Positions 9,252 through 18,387 of a stretch of DNA of 64,000 nucleotides are shown one piece after another; position 1 is the stretch's first letter, and every line of letters begins with the position of its first letter. Both the position numbers and the translations under genes were made by a program. The notes beneath the pieces were generated by a model. The model did no database searches. It had not been told where the DNA came from and saw only the letters and a program-made list of their open reading frames with translations. The stretch is from Methylobacterium sp. SyP6R. Its GTDB lineage: Bacteria > Pseudomonadota > Alphaproteobacteria > Rhizobiales > Beijerinckiaceae. The stretch lies in the NCBI RefSeq assembly GCF_019216885.1, contig NZ_JAAQRC020000001.1, positions 1,302,001 to 1,366,000 of the forward strand, written 5' to 3'.

Positions 9252-9300
9252 CTCCGTGTCGTTCCGGGACCGCGAAAGCGGAGCCCGGAACGACACGGAG
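9252..9300. terminator. Long hairpin with GAAA-capped inner stem
   Basis: Outer arms CTCCGTGTCGTTCCGGG (9252-9268) and its exact complement (9284-9300) form a 17-bp stem. Inside, CCGC-GAAA-GCGG makes a second stem with a GNRA tetraloop. It lies between the convergent patatin and flavoprotein genes and most likely terminates both. Confidence 0.7.
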
Positions 9301-9326
9301 CCTGTGAGACTCGTCGAGCGGCCCCG

Positions 9327-10541
9327 TCACCCCCGCATCAGTGTCGGCGTCCCCAGGCGCGGGGTCACGCCCTCGCGCATCACCAGGCGGCGCAACGGCG
9401 CGATGGTCGAGAGGGCCAGGAGCCCCGCGCCGCGGGCGAGGTCGCTCGGCAGGAAGGCGGTGAGCAGGCTGCGGTTGAGGGTATCGACCGCGCCGGTGCG
9501 CAACCGGGCGTCCAGGGCCCGGCCGCGGGCAAACCCCGCCAGCACGGATTCCGCCCCGGCATCGCGCGTGCCCGCCACCGCGTCGCGGAGGGCGGCGGCA
9601 TCGCGAAGGCCGAGATTCAGGCCCTGCGCGCCGATCGGCGGAAAGACGTGGGCCGCCTCGCCGACGAGCGCCAGCCGCGGCCCGACCGGACGCGGCACCG
9701 ACAGGCCGCGCATCGGCACCAGGCCCCGCGGGCCGTCGATCCGCATCTGCCCCAGCAGCGACTGCGCCTGCCGCTCGATCGCCCGAGCGAGGGCGTCGTC
9801 GTCAAGCGCGCTCAAGGCCTCCGCCCGCGCCTCGGCCGAGACCCAGACCAGGCTCGAGCGGCGCCCGCCCGGCAGCGGCACCAGGGTGAAGGGCCCCTCG
9901 CGGGTGTGGAACTCGGTCGAGACCTCGCGGTGGTCGCGCGTATGGGCGAGGATGGTGGTGAGCGCCTTCTGCGGGTAGGTCCAGCGCCGCGCCGTCAGCC
10001 CCGCCGCCTCGCGCAAGGGCGAGCCACCGCCATCGGCCGCGACGACAAGGCGGGCCGCGACGCTCCCGCCCCCCTCCAGCGCCAGCACCGCCCGTTCCTC
10101 GGCCACGGTGCAACCGGCGGAATCCTGCTCGACCAGCGTCAGTTCCGGGATCTCGCGGGCACGGTCGCGCAGGCCCTCGACCAGGCGCCGGTTCTCGATG
10201 TTCCAGCCGAAGGCGTCGAGGCCGATCTCGCGGGCGACGAAGCGGGCCGGCGGCGGACGGAACAGGCTGCCGGTGTCGTCGATCAGGTGCATCTCGGCGA
10301 GCGGCGCCGCCTGGGGCTCCAGCCCCTCCCAGGCGCCGAGCGCCCGCAGCAGCCGCACCGAGCCGTCGAGGAGCGCCACGGTGCGCCCATCGGCCACGGG
10401 GGCGTGGCGACCGACGAGCGCGGTGCGCAGGCCGTCGCGGGCGAGCGCCAGGGCCGCAGCCAGGCCGACCGCGCCGGCACCGACCACCGCCACGTCGTAG
10501 AGGGGAAAGGCCTCGGAATTCGGCTCGGCTGTCTGGCTCAC
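9327..10541 (-). CDS. UbiH/COQ6-family FAD-dependent monooxygenase
   Basis: A 404-aa flavoprotein hydroxylase of the UbiH/UbiF/VisC group, which hydroxylates the ubiquinone ring. The ADP-binding fold is VAVVGAGAVGLAAALALAR near the N terminus, the mid-chain FAD/NAD motif is LVVAADGGGSPLREAAG, and the FAD-ribityl motif is RLALVGEAAHVFPPIGAQG, followed by NLGLRDAAAL. The GTG at 10541 has GAGGA about 8 bases upstream and gives family-normal length. A longer frame back to 10688 would add a repetitive stretch produced by a short DNA duplication. Family is firm; which ring position it hydroxylates is unknown. Confidence 0.8.
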   Translation of the reverse strand: MSQTAEPNSEAFPLYDVAVVGAGAVGLAAALALARDGLRTALVGRHAPVADGRTVALLDGSVRLLRALGAWEGLEPQAAPLAEMHLIDDTGSLFRPPPARFVAREIGLDAFGWNIENRRLVEGLRDRAREIPELTLVEQDSAGCTVAEERAVLALEGGGSVAARLVVAADGGGSPLREAAGLTARRWTYPQKALTTILAHTRDHREVSTEFHTREGPFTLVPLPGGRRSSLVWVSAEARAEALSALDDDALARAIERQAQSLLGQMRIDGPRGLVPMRGLSVPRPVGPRLALVGEAAHVFPPIGAQGLNLGLRDAAALRDAVAGTRDAGAESVLAGFARGRALDARLRTGAVDTLNRSLLTAFLPSDLARGAGLLALSTIAPLRRLVMREGVTPRLGTPTLMRG

Positions 10542-10702
10542 GAAACGGGTCCTCGAACACGCATGCGGGAGATCTTGCGGGAGATGGAGATCTTGCGGGA
10601 GATCTGGGGCGTGCAGGGCCGCTCCGCCATCCCGGTCATTGCCGAAAGGAGACCGGTTCCTATGATCCCGCGCAGCAAGCAAGAGCAAGGTGGGAGCGGA
10701 CG

Positions 10703-11677
10703 ATGCCCAAGGCGATTCGGATTCACGAATACGGCGGCCCCGAGGTCATGCGCTACGAGGACGTCGCGGTCGGCGATCCCGGGCCGGGCCAGATCCGGGT
10801 GCGCCAGAGCGCAATCGGCGTCAACTACATCGACATCTACTTCCGCTCCGGCCTGTACAAGGCGCCCCAGCTGCCCTTCACCCCCGGCAACGAGGGCGCG
10901 GGCCAGGTGGTGGCGGTCGGCGAGGGCGTGACCGGCTTCTCGCCCGGCGACCGGGTCGCCTACGGCTCGGCCGCCGGCACCTATGCGCAGGACGTGGTGA
11001 TCGAGGCGCGGACGGTGGTGCGCGTGCCCGACGGCATCGACGACGACACCGCGGCCGCGATGATGCTGAAGGGCCTCACCGCCCAGTACCTGCTGCGCCG
11101 TACCTACAAGGTCCAGCCCGGCGACACGATCCTGTTCCACGCCGCCGCCGGCGGCGTCGGGCTGATCGCGACGCAATGGGCCAAGCACCTCGGCGCCACG
11201 GTGATCGGCACCGTCGGCTCGCAGGACAAGGTCGCGCTCGCCCGCGAGCATGGCTGCGACCACGTCATTCTGTACCGGAACGAGGACTTCGCCGCCCGGG
11301 TCAAGGAGATCACCGGCGGCAAGGGCTGCCAGGTCGTCTACGACGGCGTCGGCCAGGCGACCTTCCCGGCCTCGCTCGATTGCCTGAGGCCCTTCGGCTA
11401 CTTCGTGAATTTCGGCAGCGCCTCGGGCCCGATCGCGGCCTTCGACATCAGCATCCTGGGCCAGAAGGGCTCGCTCTTCGCCACCCGGCCGACCGTGTTC
11501 ACCCACACCGCCGACCGCGCGGCCCTGGACGAGATGGCCGCCGACCTGTTCGCGGTGGTGCAAAGCGGCGCGGTGACGATCCCGGTCCATACGCGGGCGA
11601 AGCTCGCCGACGCCCCGAAGGTCCATGCCGACCTCGCCGGGCGCCGGACGACGGGTGCGACGGTGATGCATCCCTGA
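10703..11677 (+). CDS. NADPH:quinone oxidoreductase (QOR family)
   Basis: A 324-aa zinc-free medium-chain dehydrogenase/reductase that reduces quinones with NADPH. The N-terminal domain has the QOR pattern GVNYIDIYFRSGLY and LPFTPGNEGAGQVVAVGEGV, with no zinc-ligand Cys cluster. The nucleotide-binding fold is HAAAGGVGLIATQWAKHLGA (residues ~148-167). The C terminus reads LPGRRTTGATVMHP-like, as in E. coli QorA. GGTGGGAG lies upstream of the ATG. It is divergent from the ubiH-like gene, which fits a common redox/quinone theme. Confidence 0.85.
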   Translation: MPKAIRIHEYGGPEVMRYEDVAVGDPGPGQIRVRQSAIGVNYIDIYFRSGLYKAPQLPFTPGNEGAGQVVAVGEGVTGFSPGDRVAYGSAAGTYAQDVVIEARTVVRVPDGIDDDTAAAMMLKGLTAQYLLRRTYKVQPGDTILFHAAAGGVGLIATQWAKHLGATVIGTVGSQDKVALAREHGCDHVILYRNEDFAARVKEITGGKGCQVVYDGVGQATFPASLDCLRPFGYFVNFGSASGPIAAFDISILGQKGSLFATRPTVFTHTADRAALDEMAADLFAVVQSGAVTIPVHTRAKLADAPKVHADLAGRRTTGATVMHP

Positions 11678-11735
11678 TAGCGTGACGGTGCGGCATACGG
11701 GGCGATTCGCCCGGTATGGGCGGAGACCCGATGCG

Positions 11736-12380
11736 ATGACCTCCTACGCCCTGCACGCGACCGAGACCGATTGCCTCCTCGTCATCGACGTCCAGCCCGA
11801 CTTCCTGCCCGGCGGTGCGCTCGCGGTGCCGGACGGGGACGCGGTGATCGCGCCGATCAACGCGCTCGGGCGCCTGTTCCGGCACGTCGTCCTGACCCAG
11901 GACTGGCACCCGGCCGGGCACGCCTCCTTCGCCACGAGCCATCCGGGCAAGCAGCCCTTCGAGACCACGGTGCTGGCTTACGGCGAGCAGGTCCTGTGGC
12001 CGGAGCACTGCATCCAGGGCACGCCCGGGGCGGAGGTGTCGCCGAAGCTGGAGCTGCCCCATGCCGAGCTGATCATCCGCAAGGGCTACCGGGCGGGAAT
12101 CGACAGCTACTCGGCCTTCCGCGAGGCCGACCGCACCACCCCGACCGGGCTTGCCGGCTACCTGCGCGAGCGCGGCTTCACCCGGGTGTTCCTGTGCGGC
12201 GTCGCCACCGATTACTGCGTCGGCTGGAGCGCCGTCGACGCGCGGGAGGCGGGATTCCAGGCGGTGGTGGTCGAGGATGCCTGCCGGGCGATCGACCTCG
12301 ACGGCTCGCTGGAACGGGCCTGGGGCGACATGGCGGCGGCGGGGGTCGAGCGGGAGGAGAGCGGGGCGATCGGGGGGTGA
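11736..12380 (+). CDS. pncA: Nicotinamidase
   Basis: A 214-aa isochorismatase-fold amidase that converts nicotinamide to nicotinate in NAD salvage. The catalytic triad is visible: Asp18 in LLVIDVQPDF, Lys116 in IIRKGYRAG and Cys161 in GVATDYCV. Metal ligands are expected in the TQDWHPAGHASF segment (residues 54-65). The start at 11736 has GGAGA about 10 bases upstream; an earlier in-frame start at 11682 would add residues without homology. It follows qor by ~60 bp on the same strand and may be cotranscribed. Confidence 0.88.
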   Translation: MTSYALHATETDCLLVIDVQPDFLPGGALAVPDGDAVIAPINALGRLFRHVVLTQDWHPAGHASFATSHPGKQPFETTVLAYGEQVLWPEHCIQGTPGAEVSPKLELPHAELIIRKGYRAGIDSYSAFREADRTTPTGLAGYLRERGFTRVFLCGVATDYCVGWSAVDAREAGFQAVVVEDACRAIDLDGSLERAWGDMAAAGVEREESGAIGG

Positions 12381-12507
12381 TGCGGTTTCCGGACGATCCC
12401 TCGCGGATCGCGATCGGGCACGAGGTTGGTGAGAGGTCGGCGACGGGGTGACCGCCGCCGTCGAGGAAGGGGGGCCTCCGCCGGAAAGGCGCCCCGACCA
12501 CCGGGCG

Positions 12508-14559
12508 TCAGCCGAAGGCGAAGTTGTCGGATGTCAGGCTCGACAGGGCGACGTTCCTGATCGTGATGCTCGTCGTGGTGTCGAGGTTGACGACGACATC
12601 CGATCCCATCTGCTGACTGGACGACAGCAGTTGATCGAACGAGGCGAACACCCCTCCGTTGAACGAAATCTGGTCGCGCTCGTCACCCGATACGACGAAG
12701 TCGCGGATCACGTCACGCCCGTCGCCGTGGCCGAACGCGAAGGTGTCGCGTCCGCGCCCGCCCGTCAGCCCATCGTCGCCGGCATTGCCGAACAGCAGGT
12801 CGTTGCCGTCCTCGCCATAGAGATCGTCGTTATCGGCGCCGCCAAAGAGGCTGTCGTCGCCCGCACCACCGCCCATGAAGTCGGCGCCTTCACGTCCTTC
12901 GAGCCAGTCGTTTCCGAGTTCTCCGAACAGGGTATCGTTCCCGAGTTCCCCCACGAGGGCATCGTTGCCGGCGCCGCCGAAGAGACGATCGTCGCCCGCG
13001 CCTGCACCGATGAAGTCGTCGCCGTCGCGGCCGTCCAGGATGTCGTTGCCGGCCTCGCCGAACAGCGTGTCGTTCCCGCCTTCGCCGATCAGGGCGTCGG
13101 CGCCGTCTCCGCCGAAAACCAGATCGTTGCCGGCTCCTGCGCCGATGAAGTCGTCGCCCTGCTCACCGTAGATCCGGTCGTCGCCGTCGTCGCCGAAGAG
13201 CGTATCGTTGCCAATATAACCGCGCAGCTCGTCGTTGCCGGCACCGCCGAGGATCAGATCCGCACCGGCATCACCGAAGAGGGTGTCGCGGCCGTCTCCA
13301 CCTGAAATCGTATCGTCACCGTCCCGCCCCGAAATCAGATCGTCGCCGGGACCGCCGACAATCGCGTCGCCCAACGCCGTTCCGATGAGAGAGAGGCTTC
13401 CGCCCGGCGCATCAGTGACGTCGATCGTCGTCTGGAAGCCGGCGGCGACGAGGTCGGCGGTGGTGTAGTAGGTGTAGTTGCCGGCCTTGTCATACACCGA
13501 CAGACCGGAGATCGTGTAAGTTCCGGACGCCGTATCCTTGGTGAAGATCTGCGACGACGACGACACTCCGTCCGAGAAGGAATCCTGGCTGTCGTAGAAC
13601 GAGAAAGACGAACTCCGCCCATAGGACGACTGGTAGATGTTGTCGAACGAGAATGCGACGAAATCCACGCCGAGCCCTTGATCGGTCGCGCCGACGGTGA
13701 TGGACACCGCCTTGCTGCCGCCCGACAAATCGAGCGACTTCGGCATCGTGATCGATGTCAGACGAGGCTTGACGGTATCGGCAGCGGGCGCTCCCCCCGT
13801 GACGTCGATCGTCGTTTGTAAGCCGGCGGCGACGAGGTCGGCGGTGGTGTAGTAGGTGTAGTTGCCGGCCTTGTCATACACCGACAGACCGGAGATCGTG
13901 TAAGTTCCGGACGCCGTATCCTTGGTGAAGATCTGCGACGACGACGACACTCCGTCCGAGAAGGAATCCTGGCTGTCGTAGAACGAGAAAGACGAACTCC
14001 GCCCATAGGACGACTGGTAGATGTTGTCGAACGAGAATGCGACGAAATCCACGCCGAGCCCTTGATCGGTCGCGCCGACGGTGATGGACACCGCCTTGCT
14101 GCCGCCCGACAAATCGAGCGACTTCGGCATCGTGATCGATGTCAGACGAGGCTTGACGGTATCGGCAGCGGGCGCTCCCCCCGTGACGTCGATCGTCGTT
14201 TGTAAGCCGGCGGCGACGAGGTCGGCGGTGGTGTAGTAGGTGTAGTTGCCGGCCTTGTCATACACCGACAGACCGGAGATCGTGTAAGTTCCGGACGCCG
14301 TATCCTTGGTGAAGATCTGCGACGACGACGACACCCCGTCCGAGAAGGAATCCTGGCTGTCGTAGAACGAGAAAGACGAACTCCGCCCGTAGGACGACTG
14401 ATAGCTCTTGTCGAACGTGAATGCGACGAAATCCACGCCGAGCCCTTGATCGGTCGCGCCAACGGTGATGGACACCGCCTTGCTGCCGCCCGACAAATCG
14501 ACCGACTTCGGCATCGTGAGCGACTTCAATAACGGCTTAGAGTTGTCAAGCGCTGCCAT
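12508..14559 (-). CDS. RTX-type Ca2+-binding secreted protein with three 128-aa repeats
   Basis: A protein of about 683 aa. The N-terminal half consists of three tandem 128-residue modules, each with GSKAVSITVGATDQGLGVDF, SSFSFYDSQDSFSDG and SGLSVYDKAGNYTYY. The second half holds many Gly/Asp-rich nonapeptides (GGDGRDTLFG, GEGGNDTLFG) that bind calcium as RTX beta-rolls. The tail (DVIRDFVVSGDERDQISFNG to NFAFG) resembles type I secretion signals. There is no N-terminal signal peptide, in line with type I export; no transporter genes are adjacent. The start is uncertain: ATGs at 14559 and 14580 and a GTG at 14589 are all possible. Confidence 0.8.
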   Translation of the reverse strand: MAALDNSKPLLKSLTMPKSVDLSGGSKAVSITVGATDQGLGVDFVAFTFDKSYQSSYGRSSSFSFYDSQDSFSDGVSSSSQIFTKDTASGTYTISGLSVYDKAGNYTYYTTADLVAAGLQTTIDVTGGAPAADTVKPRLTSITMPKSLDLSGGSKAVSITVGATDQGLGVDFVAFSFDNIYQSSYGRSSSFSFYDSQDSFSDGVSSSSQIFTKDTASGTYTISGLSVYDKAGNYTYYTTADLVAAGLQTTIDVTGGAPAADTVKPRLTSITMPKSLDLSGGSKAVSITVGATDQGLGVDFVAFSFDNIYQSSYGRSSSFSFYDSQDSFSDGVSSSSQIFTKDTASGTYTISGLSVYDKAGNYTYYTTADLVAAGFQTTIDVTDAPGGSLSLIGTALGDAIVGGPGDDLISGRDGDDTISGGDGRDTLFGDAGADLILGGAGNDELRGYIGNDTLFGDDGDDRIYGEQGDDFIGAGAGNDLVFGGDGADALIGEGGNDTLFGEAGNDILDGRDGDDFIGAGAGDDRLFGGAGNDALVGELGNDTLFGELGNDWLEGREGADFMGGGAGDDSLFGGADNDDLYGEDGNDLLFGNAGDDGLTGGRGRDTFAFGHGDGRDVIRDFVVSGDERDQISFNGGVFASFDQLLSSSQQMGSDVVVNLDTTTSITIRNVALSSLTSDNFAFG
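13415..14530. repeat. Three tandem 384-bp near-identical coding repeats
   Basis: The phrase GTGACGTCGATCGTCGT recurs at 13415, 13799 and 14183, giving an exact 384-bp period (128 codons). Units differ by only a few bases, mainly at the ends; the unit nearest the protein N terminus is the most divergent. The period keeps frame inside the RTX protein. Confidence 0.92.
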
Positions 14560-14839
14560 TGTGATCCAGACCGCTGTCATGCCGGTCACGTTGATGCCGG
14601 CCGCCAGTCATACAAGCGAACGCAGCGAGATCACAACCCTTTGGTTAAGAACAAGGACAGTGTGATATTACAATCACATCGCCCCCGCGCGCCACCAAAT
14701 ACTAACAGCGACAAAGCTTTTTAAGTAAAAATTCCTATTTTCTATGATCGCAGATCAATAGCATGACTTGATGAATTGGATTGCTCTGTCAGGCCGACGA
14801 ACCACTCGTACCCGAGTGATCGACGGCCAGACCGATTCC
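14560..14839 (-). promoter_or_regulatory. AT-rich upstream region of the RTX gene
   Basis: Around 14640-14770 the base composition drops sharply (runs such as AAAGCTTTTTAAGTAAAAATT), unlike the rest of the core region. It lies directly upstream of the RTX gene on the minus strand and downstream of rimO's stop. It probably contains the RTX promoter; exact elements were not assigned. Confidence 0.45.
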
Positions 14840-16156
14840 TCACACCGCCACCCCGTGCAGATCATACGCATCCGCCGACTCGATCTTCACCGTCACGATG
14901 TCCCCGACCCGGACCGGGCGGCGGAAGGCGACGTGGACGTTGCCGTCGATCTCCGGCGCATCGTACTTCGAGCGGCCCTTGGCGACGGTGGGGCCGGCGG
15001 CGTCGATGATGACCGGCAGGCGCTTGCCGACCTTGGCCTTCTGCAACCGCAGCGACACGGCCTGCTGCGTCTCCATGAACCGGCGCTGGCGCTCGGCCTT
15101 GACCTCGTCGGGCACGGCCGCCGCGATCGCGTTGGCGGGGGCGCCGCGGACCGGCTCGTACTGGAAGCAGCCGACGCGCTCGAGCTTGGCCTCCTTGAGC
15201 CAGGCCAGCAGCTCCTCGAACTCCTCCTCGGTCTCCCCGGGGAAGCCGACGATGAAGGTCGAGCGGATGGCGAGATCCGGGCAGGTGGTGCGCCAGGAGC
15301 GGATGCGCTCCAGCATCTTCTCCTGGTTGCCGGGGCGGCGCATGCGCTTCAACACCGTGGGGCTCGCGTGCTGGAGCGGCATGTCGAGGTAGGGGAGCAC
15401 CTTGCCCTCGGCCATCAGCGGGATGACCTCGTCGACATGCGGGTAGGGGTAGACGTAGTGCAGGCGCACCCAGGCACCGAGCTCGCCCAACTCCTTGGCG
15501 AGGTCGTAGAACCGGGCCCGCACCTCGCGGTCGCGCCAGGGGCTCGTGCCGTAGCGGGTGTCGATGCCGTAGGCGCTGGTATCCTGCGAGACGACGAGCA
15601 ATTCCTTGACGCCGGCCTTCACCAGCTTCTCGGCCTCGCGCAGGACATCCGCCGCCGGGCGGCTGACGAGGTCGCCGCGCAGCTGCGGGATGATGCAGAA
15701 CGTGCAGCGGTTGTTGCAGCCTTCCGAGATCTTCAGATAGGCGTAATGCCGCGGCGTCAGCTTGACGCCCTGCGGCGGGACGAGATCGAGGAACGGATCG
15801 TGCGCCGGGGGCACCGCCTCGTGGACCGCCGCCACCACCGATTCGTAGGCCTGCGGCCCGGTGACCGCGAGCAGGTTCGGGTACTTTTCGCGGATTTCCT
15901 CGGGCTGCGCGCCCATGCAGCCGGTGACGATCACCCGGCCGTTCTCCGCCATGGCGTCGCCGATCGCCTGGAGCGACTCCGCCTTGGCCGAATCGAGGAA
16001 GCCGCAGGTATTGACGATCACCACGTCGGCGCCGTCGTGCTTGCGGGCGAGCTCGTAGCCCTCGGCCCGCAGGTGGGTGAGGATGCGCTCGGAATCGACC
16101 AGGGCCTTGGGACAGCCGAGCGACACGAAGGAGATCTTGGGGGCGGGTGCGTTCAT
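14840..16156 (-). CDS. rimO: Ribosomal protein S12 methylthiotransferase RimO
   Basis: A 438-aa radical-SAM methylthiotransferase that modifies the conserved Asp of ribosomal protein S12. The N-terminal auxiliary [4Fe-4S] cluster is bound by Cys15 ([14 protein letters not shown]), Cys51 ([14 protein letters not shown]) and Cys80 (VTGCMGAQ). The radical-SAM cluster uses CNNRCTFC (Cys147, 151, 154). A C-terminal TRAM domain follows [10 protein letters not shown]. The [12 protein letters not shown] and IVNTCGFL phrases separate RimO from MiaB. Length is normal. It is cytosolic, with no operon partner visible. Confidence 0.95.
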   Translation of the reverse strand: MNAPAPKISFVSLGCPKALVDSERILTHLRAEGYELARKHDGADVVIVNTCGFLDSAKAESLQAIGDAMAENGRVIVTGCMGAQPEEIREKYPNLLAVTGPQAYESVVAAVHEAVPPAHDPFLDLVPPQGVKLTPRHYAYLKISEGCNNRCTFCIIPQLRGDLVSRPAADVLREAEKLVKAGVKELLVVSQDTSAYGIDTRYGTSPWRDREVRARFYDLAKELGELGAWVRLHYVYPYPHVDEVIPLMAEGKVLPYLDMPLQHASPTVLKRMRRPGNQEKMLERIRSWRTTCPDLAIRSTFIVGFPGETEEEFEELLAWLKEAKLERVGCFQYEPVRGAPANAIAAAVPDEVKAERQRRFMETQQAVSLRLQKAKVGKRLPVIIDAAGPTVAKGRSKYDAPEIDGNVHVAFRRPVRVGDIVTVKIESADAYDLHGVAV

Positions 16157-16387
16157 GGCAGCGTGAGGAATGACAGTGAGGGGATGCCGCGCCGGCCCAC
16201 GGCCAAGCCGGCGCGAGCGGGATCAAGGATTTAGGGAAAGGTGCTGGGGCAGGCCATAGCACGGGGGAGGGCGGGCGTCACGGGGCGGGCCCTGCCCCCG
16301 CATCGTGGCTGATATCGCGATCGCGTCCGGTATCTTGGCCCGACGGCCGGCTTCCGCTGCGGCCCCCGCCTCCGCTATCACGGCGCG

Positions 16388-17779
16388 ATGTGGAGCCGCC
16401 TCGTCACACCCCTCGATCCCGCCGCCGCCGCCGCCCGCCTGCGCGGGCGATGGCCCGGCCTCGCGCTCCTCGACAGCGCGATGCGGCACGACACCCTCGG
16501 GCGCCACTCCTACCTCGCCGCCGACCCGTTCGGGCGCTTCCGGGTGCGCGGCGGCCAAGCATCCTGGAACGGCGCCCCGATGCCCGGCGCTCCCCTCGAC
16601 GCCCTGCGCGCCGTGCTGGCGCCGTACCGCATCGAACCGGATCCCGGCCTGCCGCCGTTCCAGGGCGGGGCGATCGGCTATCTCGCCTATGATTTCGGCG
16701 CCAGCCTGGAGCGGGTGACGCCGCCCCTTCGCCGGGCCGGCCTCACCGACGATCTCGCGCTCAACCTCTACGCCTCGGTGGTGGCCTTCGACCACCGGGC
16801 CGGCACCTGCCTGTTGATCGCCACCGGCTTCCCCGAGACCGACCCTGACGCCCGGGCGCTCAAAGCCGCCGCCGATCTCGACGCCCTGGAGGCGGCGCTG
16901 GAAGGCCCCGAGCCGGCGAGCGCGGCCGCCCCGGTCGCCCCCCTCGCCTGGCGCTCGAACTTCACCGCGGAGACCTATGCCGGGGCGGTCGAGCGGGTGC
17001 GGGACTACATCCGCGCCGGCGACATCTACCAGGCCAACATTTCCCAGCGCTTCGAGGCGGGGCTGCCGCCCGGCTTCGACGCCTTCGCGTTCTACCGGCG
17101 CCTGCGGGCGCGCAATCCGGCCCCGTTCGCGGCCTATCTCGAGGTCGATGGCCTCACGATTGCCTCCTCCTCGCCCGAGCGCTTCCTGCGCCTCGACGGC
17201 CGGGCGGTCGAGACCCGGCCGATCAAGGGCACGGCGCCGCGCTCCGCCGACCCGGCCGAGGACCGGGCCCGGGCCGAGGCGCTGGTCGCCGACGCCAAGG
17301 AGCGGGCCGAGAACGTCATGATCGTCGATCTCCTGCGCAACGACCTGTCGCGGATCTGCGCGCCCCACAGCGTCGCGGTGCCCATCCTGTGCGGGCTCGA
17401 GACCTATGCGGGCGTCCACCACCTCGTCTCGGCGGTGACCGGCACGCTCAAGCAAGGGGCGGACGGGCTCGACCTGCTCGCCGCCACCTTCCCGGGCGGC
17501 TCGATCACCGGGGCGCCGAAGCTGCGCGCCATGGACATCATCACGGAGATCGAGGGCGATGCCCGCGAGGCCTATTGCGGCGCGATCGGCTGGATCGGGT
17601 TTACCGGAAGCCTCGACACCAGCATCGCCATCCGCACGGTGCTGCTCGACGAGGCCCGCGCGGTGCTCCAGGTCGGGGGCGGGGTCACGCTGCTCTCGGA
17701 CCCGCAGGCCGAGTACCGCGAGACCCTGACCAAGGCCGAGCGGGTGTTTGCGGCCTTCGCGACCGGGGAGGGTGCATGA
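16388..17779 (+). CDS. pabB: Aminodeoxychorismate synthase component I
   Basis: A 463-aa chorismate-binding enzyme that, with the PabA glutaminase, converts chorismate to 4-amino-4-deoxychorismate for folate. The C-terminal chorismate-binding domain has AGDIYQANISQRF, SSSPERFLRLDGR and the PIKGTAPR motif; Lys in this place marks PabB rather than anthranilate synthase. DLLRNDLSRIC, PGGSITGAPKLRAM and the YCGAIGWIGFTG block follow. The last codons overlap pabA by ATGA at 17776-17779, so translation is likely coupled. The start ATG lacks a clear ribosome site. Confidence 0.92.
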   Translation: MWSRLVTPLDPAAAAARLRGRWPGLALLDSAMRHDTLGRHSYLAADPFGRFRVRGGQASWNGAPMPGAPLDALRAVLAPYRIEPDPGLPPFQGGAIGYLAYDFGASLERVTPPLRRAGLTDDLALNLYASVVAFDHRAGTCLLIATGFPETDPDARALKAAADLDALEAALEGPEPASAAAPVAPLAWRSNFTAETYAGAVERVRDYIRAGDIYQANISQRFEAGLPPGFDAFAFYRRLRARNPAPFAAYLEVDGLTIASSSPERFLRLDGRAVETRPIKGTAPRSADPAEDRARAEALVADAKERAENVMIVDLLRNDLSRICAPHSVAVPILCGLETYAGVHHLVSAVTGTLKQGADGLDLLAATFPGGSITGAPKLRAMDIITEIEGDAREAYCGAIGWIGFTGSLDTSIAIRTVLLDEARAVLQVGGGVTLLSDPQAEYRETLTKAERVFAAFATGEGA

Positions 17780-18387
17780 TCCTCGTCATCGACAATTACG
17801 ATTCCTTCGTCTTCAACGTGGTGCGCTACCTTGAGGAACTGGGCGCCCCGGTCCGGGTCGCGCGCAACGACGCCCTCGACGTGGCGGGCCTCCGGGCCCT
17901 GGACCCGGAGGCGGTGGTGATCTCGCCAGGGCCCTGCAGCCCGGCGGAGGCCGGGGTGTCGCTCGCGGCGATCCGGGACCTGTCGGGGGAGGTGCCCTTG
18001 CTCGGGGTCTGCCTCGGGCATCAATGCATCGGCGCGGCCTTCGGCGGCCGGGTCGCGCGGGCCCGACGCCCGCTCCACGGCCACGCCACGCCGATCGACC
18101 ATGGCGGGCAGGGCCTGTTTCGCGGCCTGCCGGCGCCGCTCACGGTCGGGCGCTACCACTCGCTGATCGTCGAGCCGGTGCCGGGCATGGCGGAGCACCT
18201 GACCGTCGATGCGGTCTCGCCCGAAGGCGAGGTGATGGCGCTCTCGCATCGCCGCCACCCGACCTACGGGGTGCAGTTCCACCCGGAATCGGTGCTGACC
18301 GAGCACGGCCACGCGCTGTTCGGCAATTTTTTAGGATTGGCCCGGCGCTGGCACGCGGAGGGAGGGACGCATCGTGCTGTGGCGTGA
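17776..18387 (+). CDS. pabA: Aminodeoxychorismate synthase glutaminase component
   Basis: A 203-aa class I glutamine amidotransferase. It begins ILVIDNYDSFVFNVVRYL and has the SPGPCSPAEAG loop, the nucleophile Cys in LLGVCLGHQCIG, and the His-Glu pair in GVQFHPESVLTEHG. It supplies ammonia to PabB. Its position inside a pabB-pabA-pabC operon argues for the folate role, although such subunits can also serve anthranilate synthase. It overlaps pabB by 4 bases and pabC by 14. Confidence 0.93.
   Translation: MILVIDNYDSFVFNVVRYLEELGAPVRVARNDALDVAGLRALDPEAVVISPGPCSPAEAGVSLAAIRDLSGEVPLLGVCLGHQCIGAAFGGRVARARRPLHGHATPIDHGGQGLFRGLPAPLTVGRYHSLIVEPVPGMAEHLTVDAVSPEGEVMALSHRRHPTYGVQFHPESVLTEHGHALFGNFLGLARRWHAEGGTHRAVA

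Noticed and set aside
8607..10931. Very long open frame across the patatin and flavoprotein genes
   Set aside because: High-GC shadow; low-complexity Arg/Gly/Ala protein with no domain, while the opposite frames encode clear families
13415..14530. Regular direct repeats considered as CRISPR
   Set aside because: 384-bp contiguous coding units without spacers
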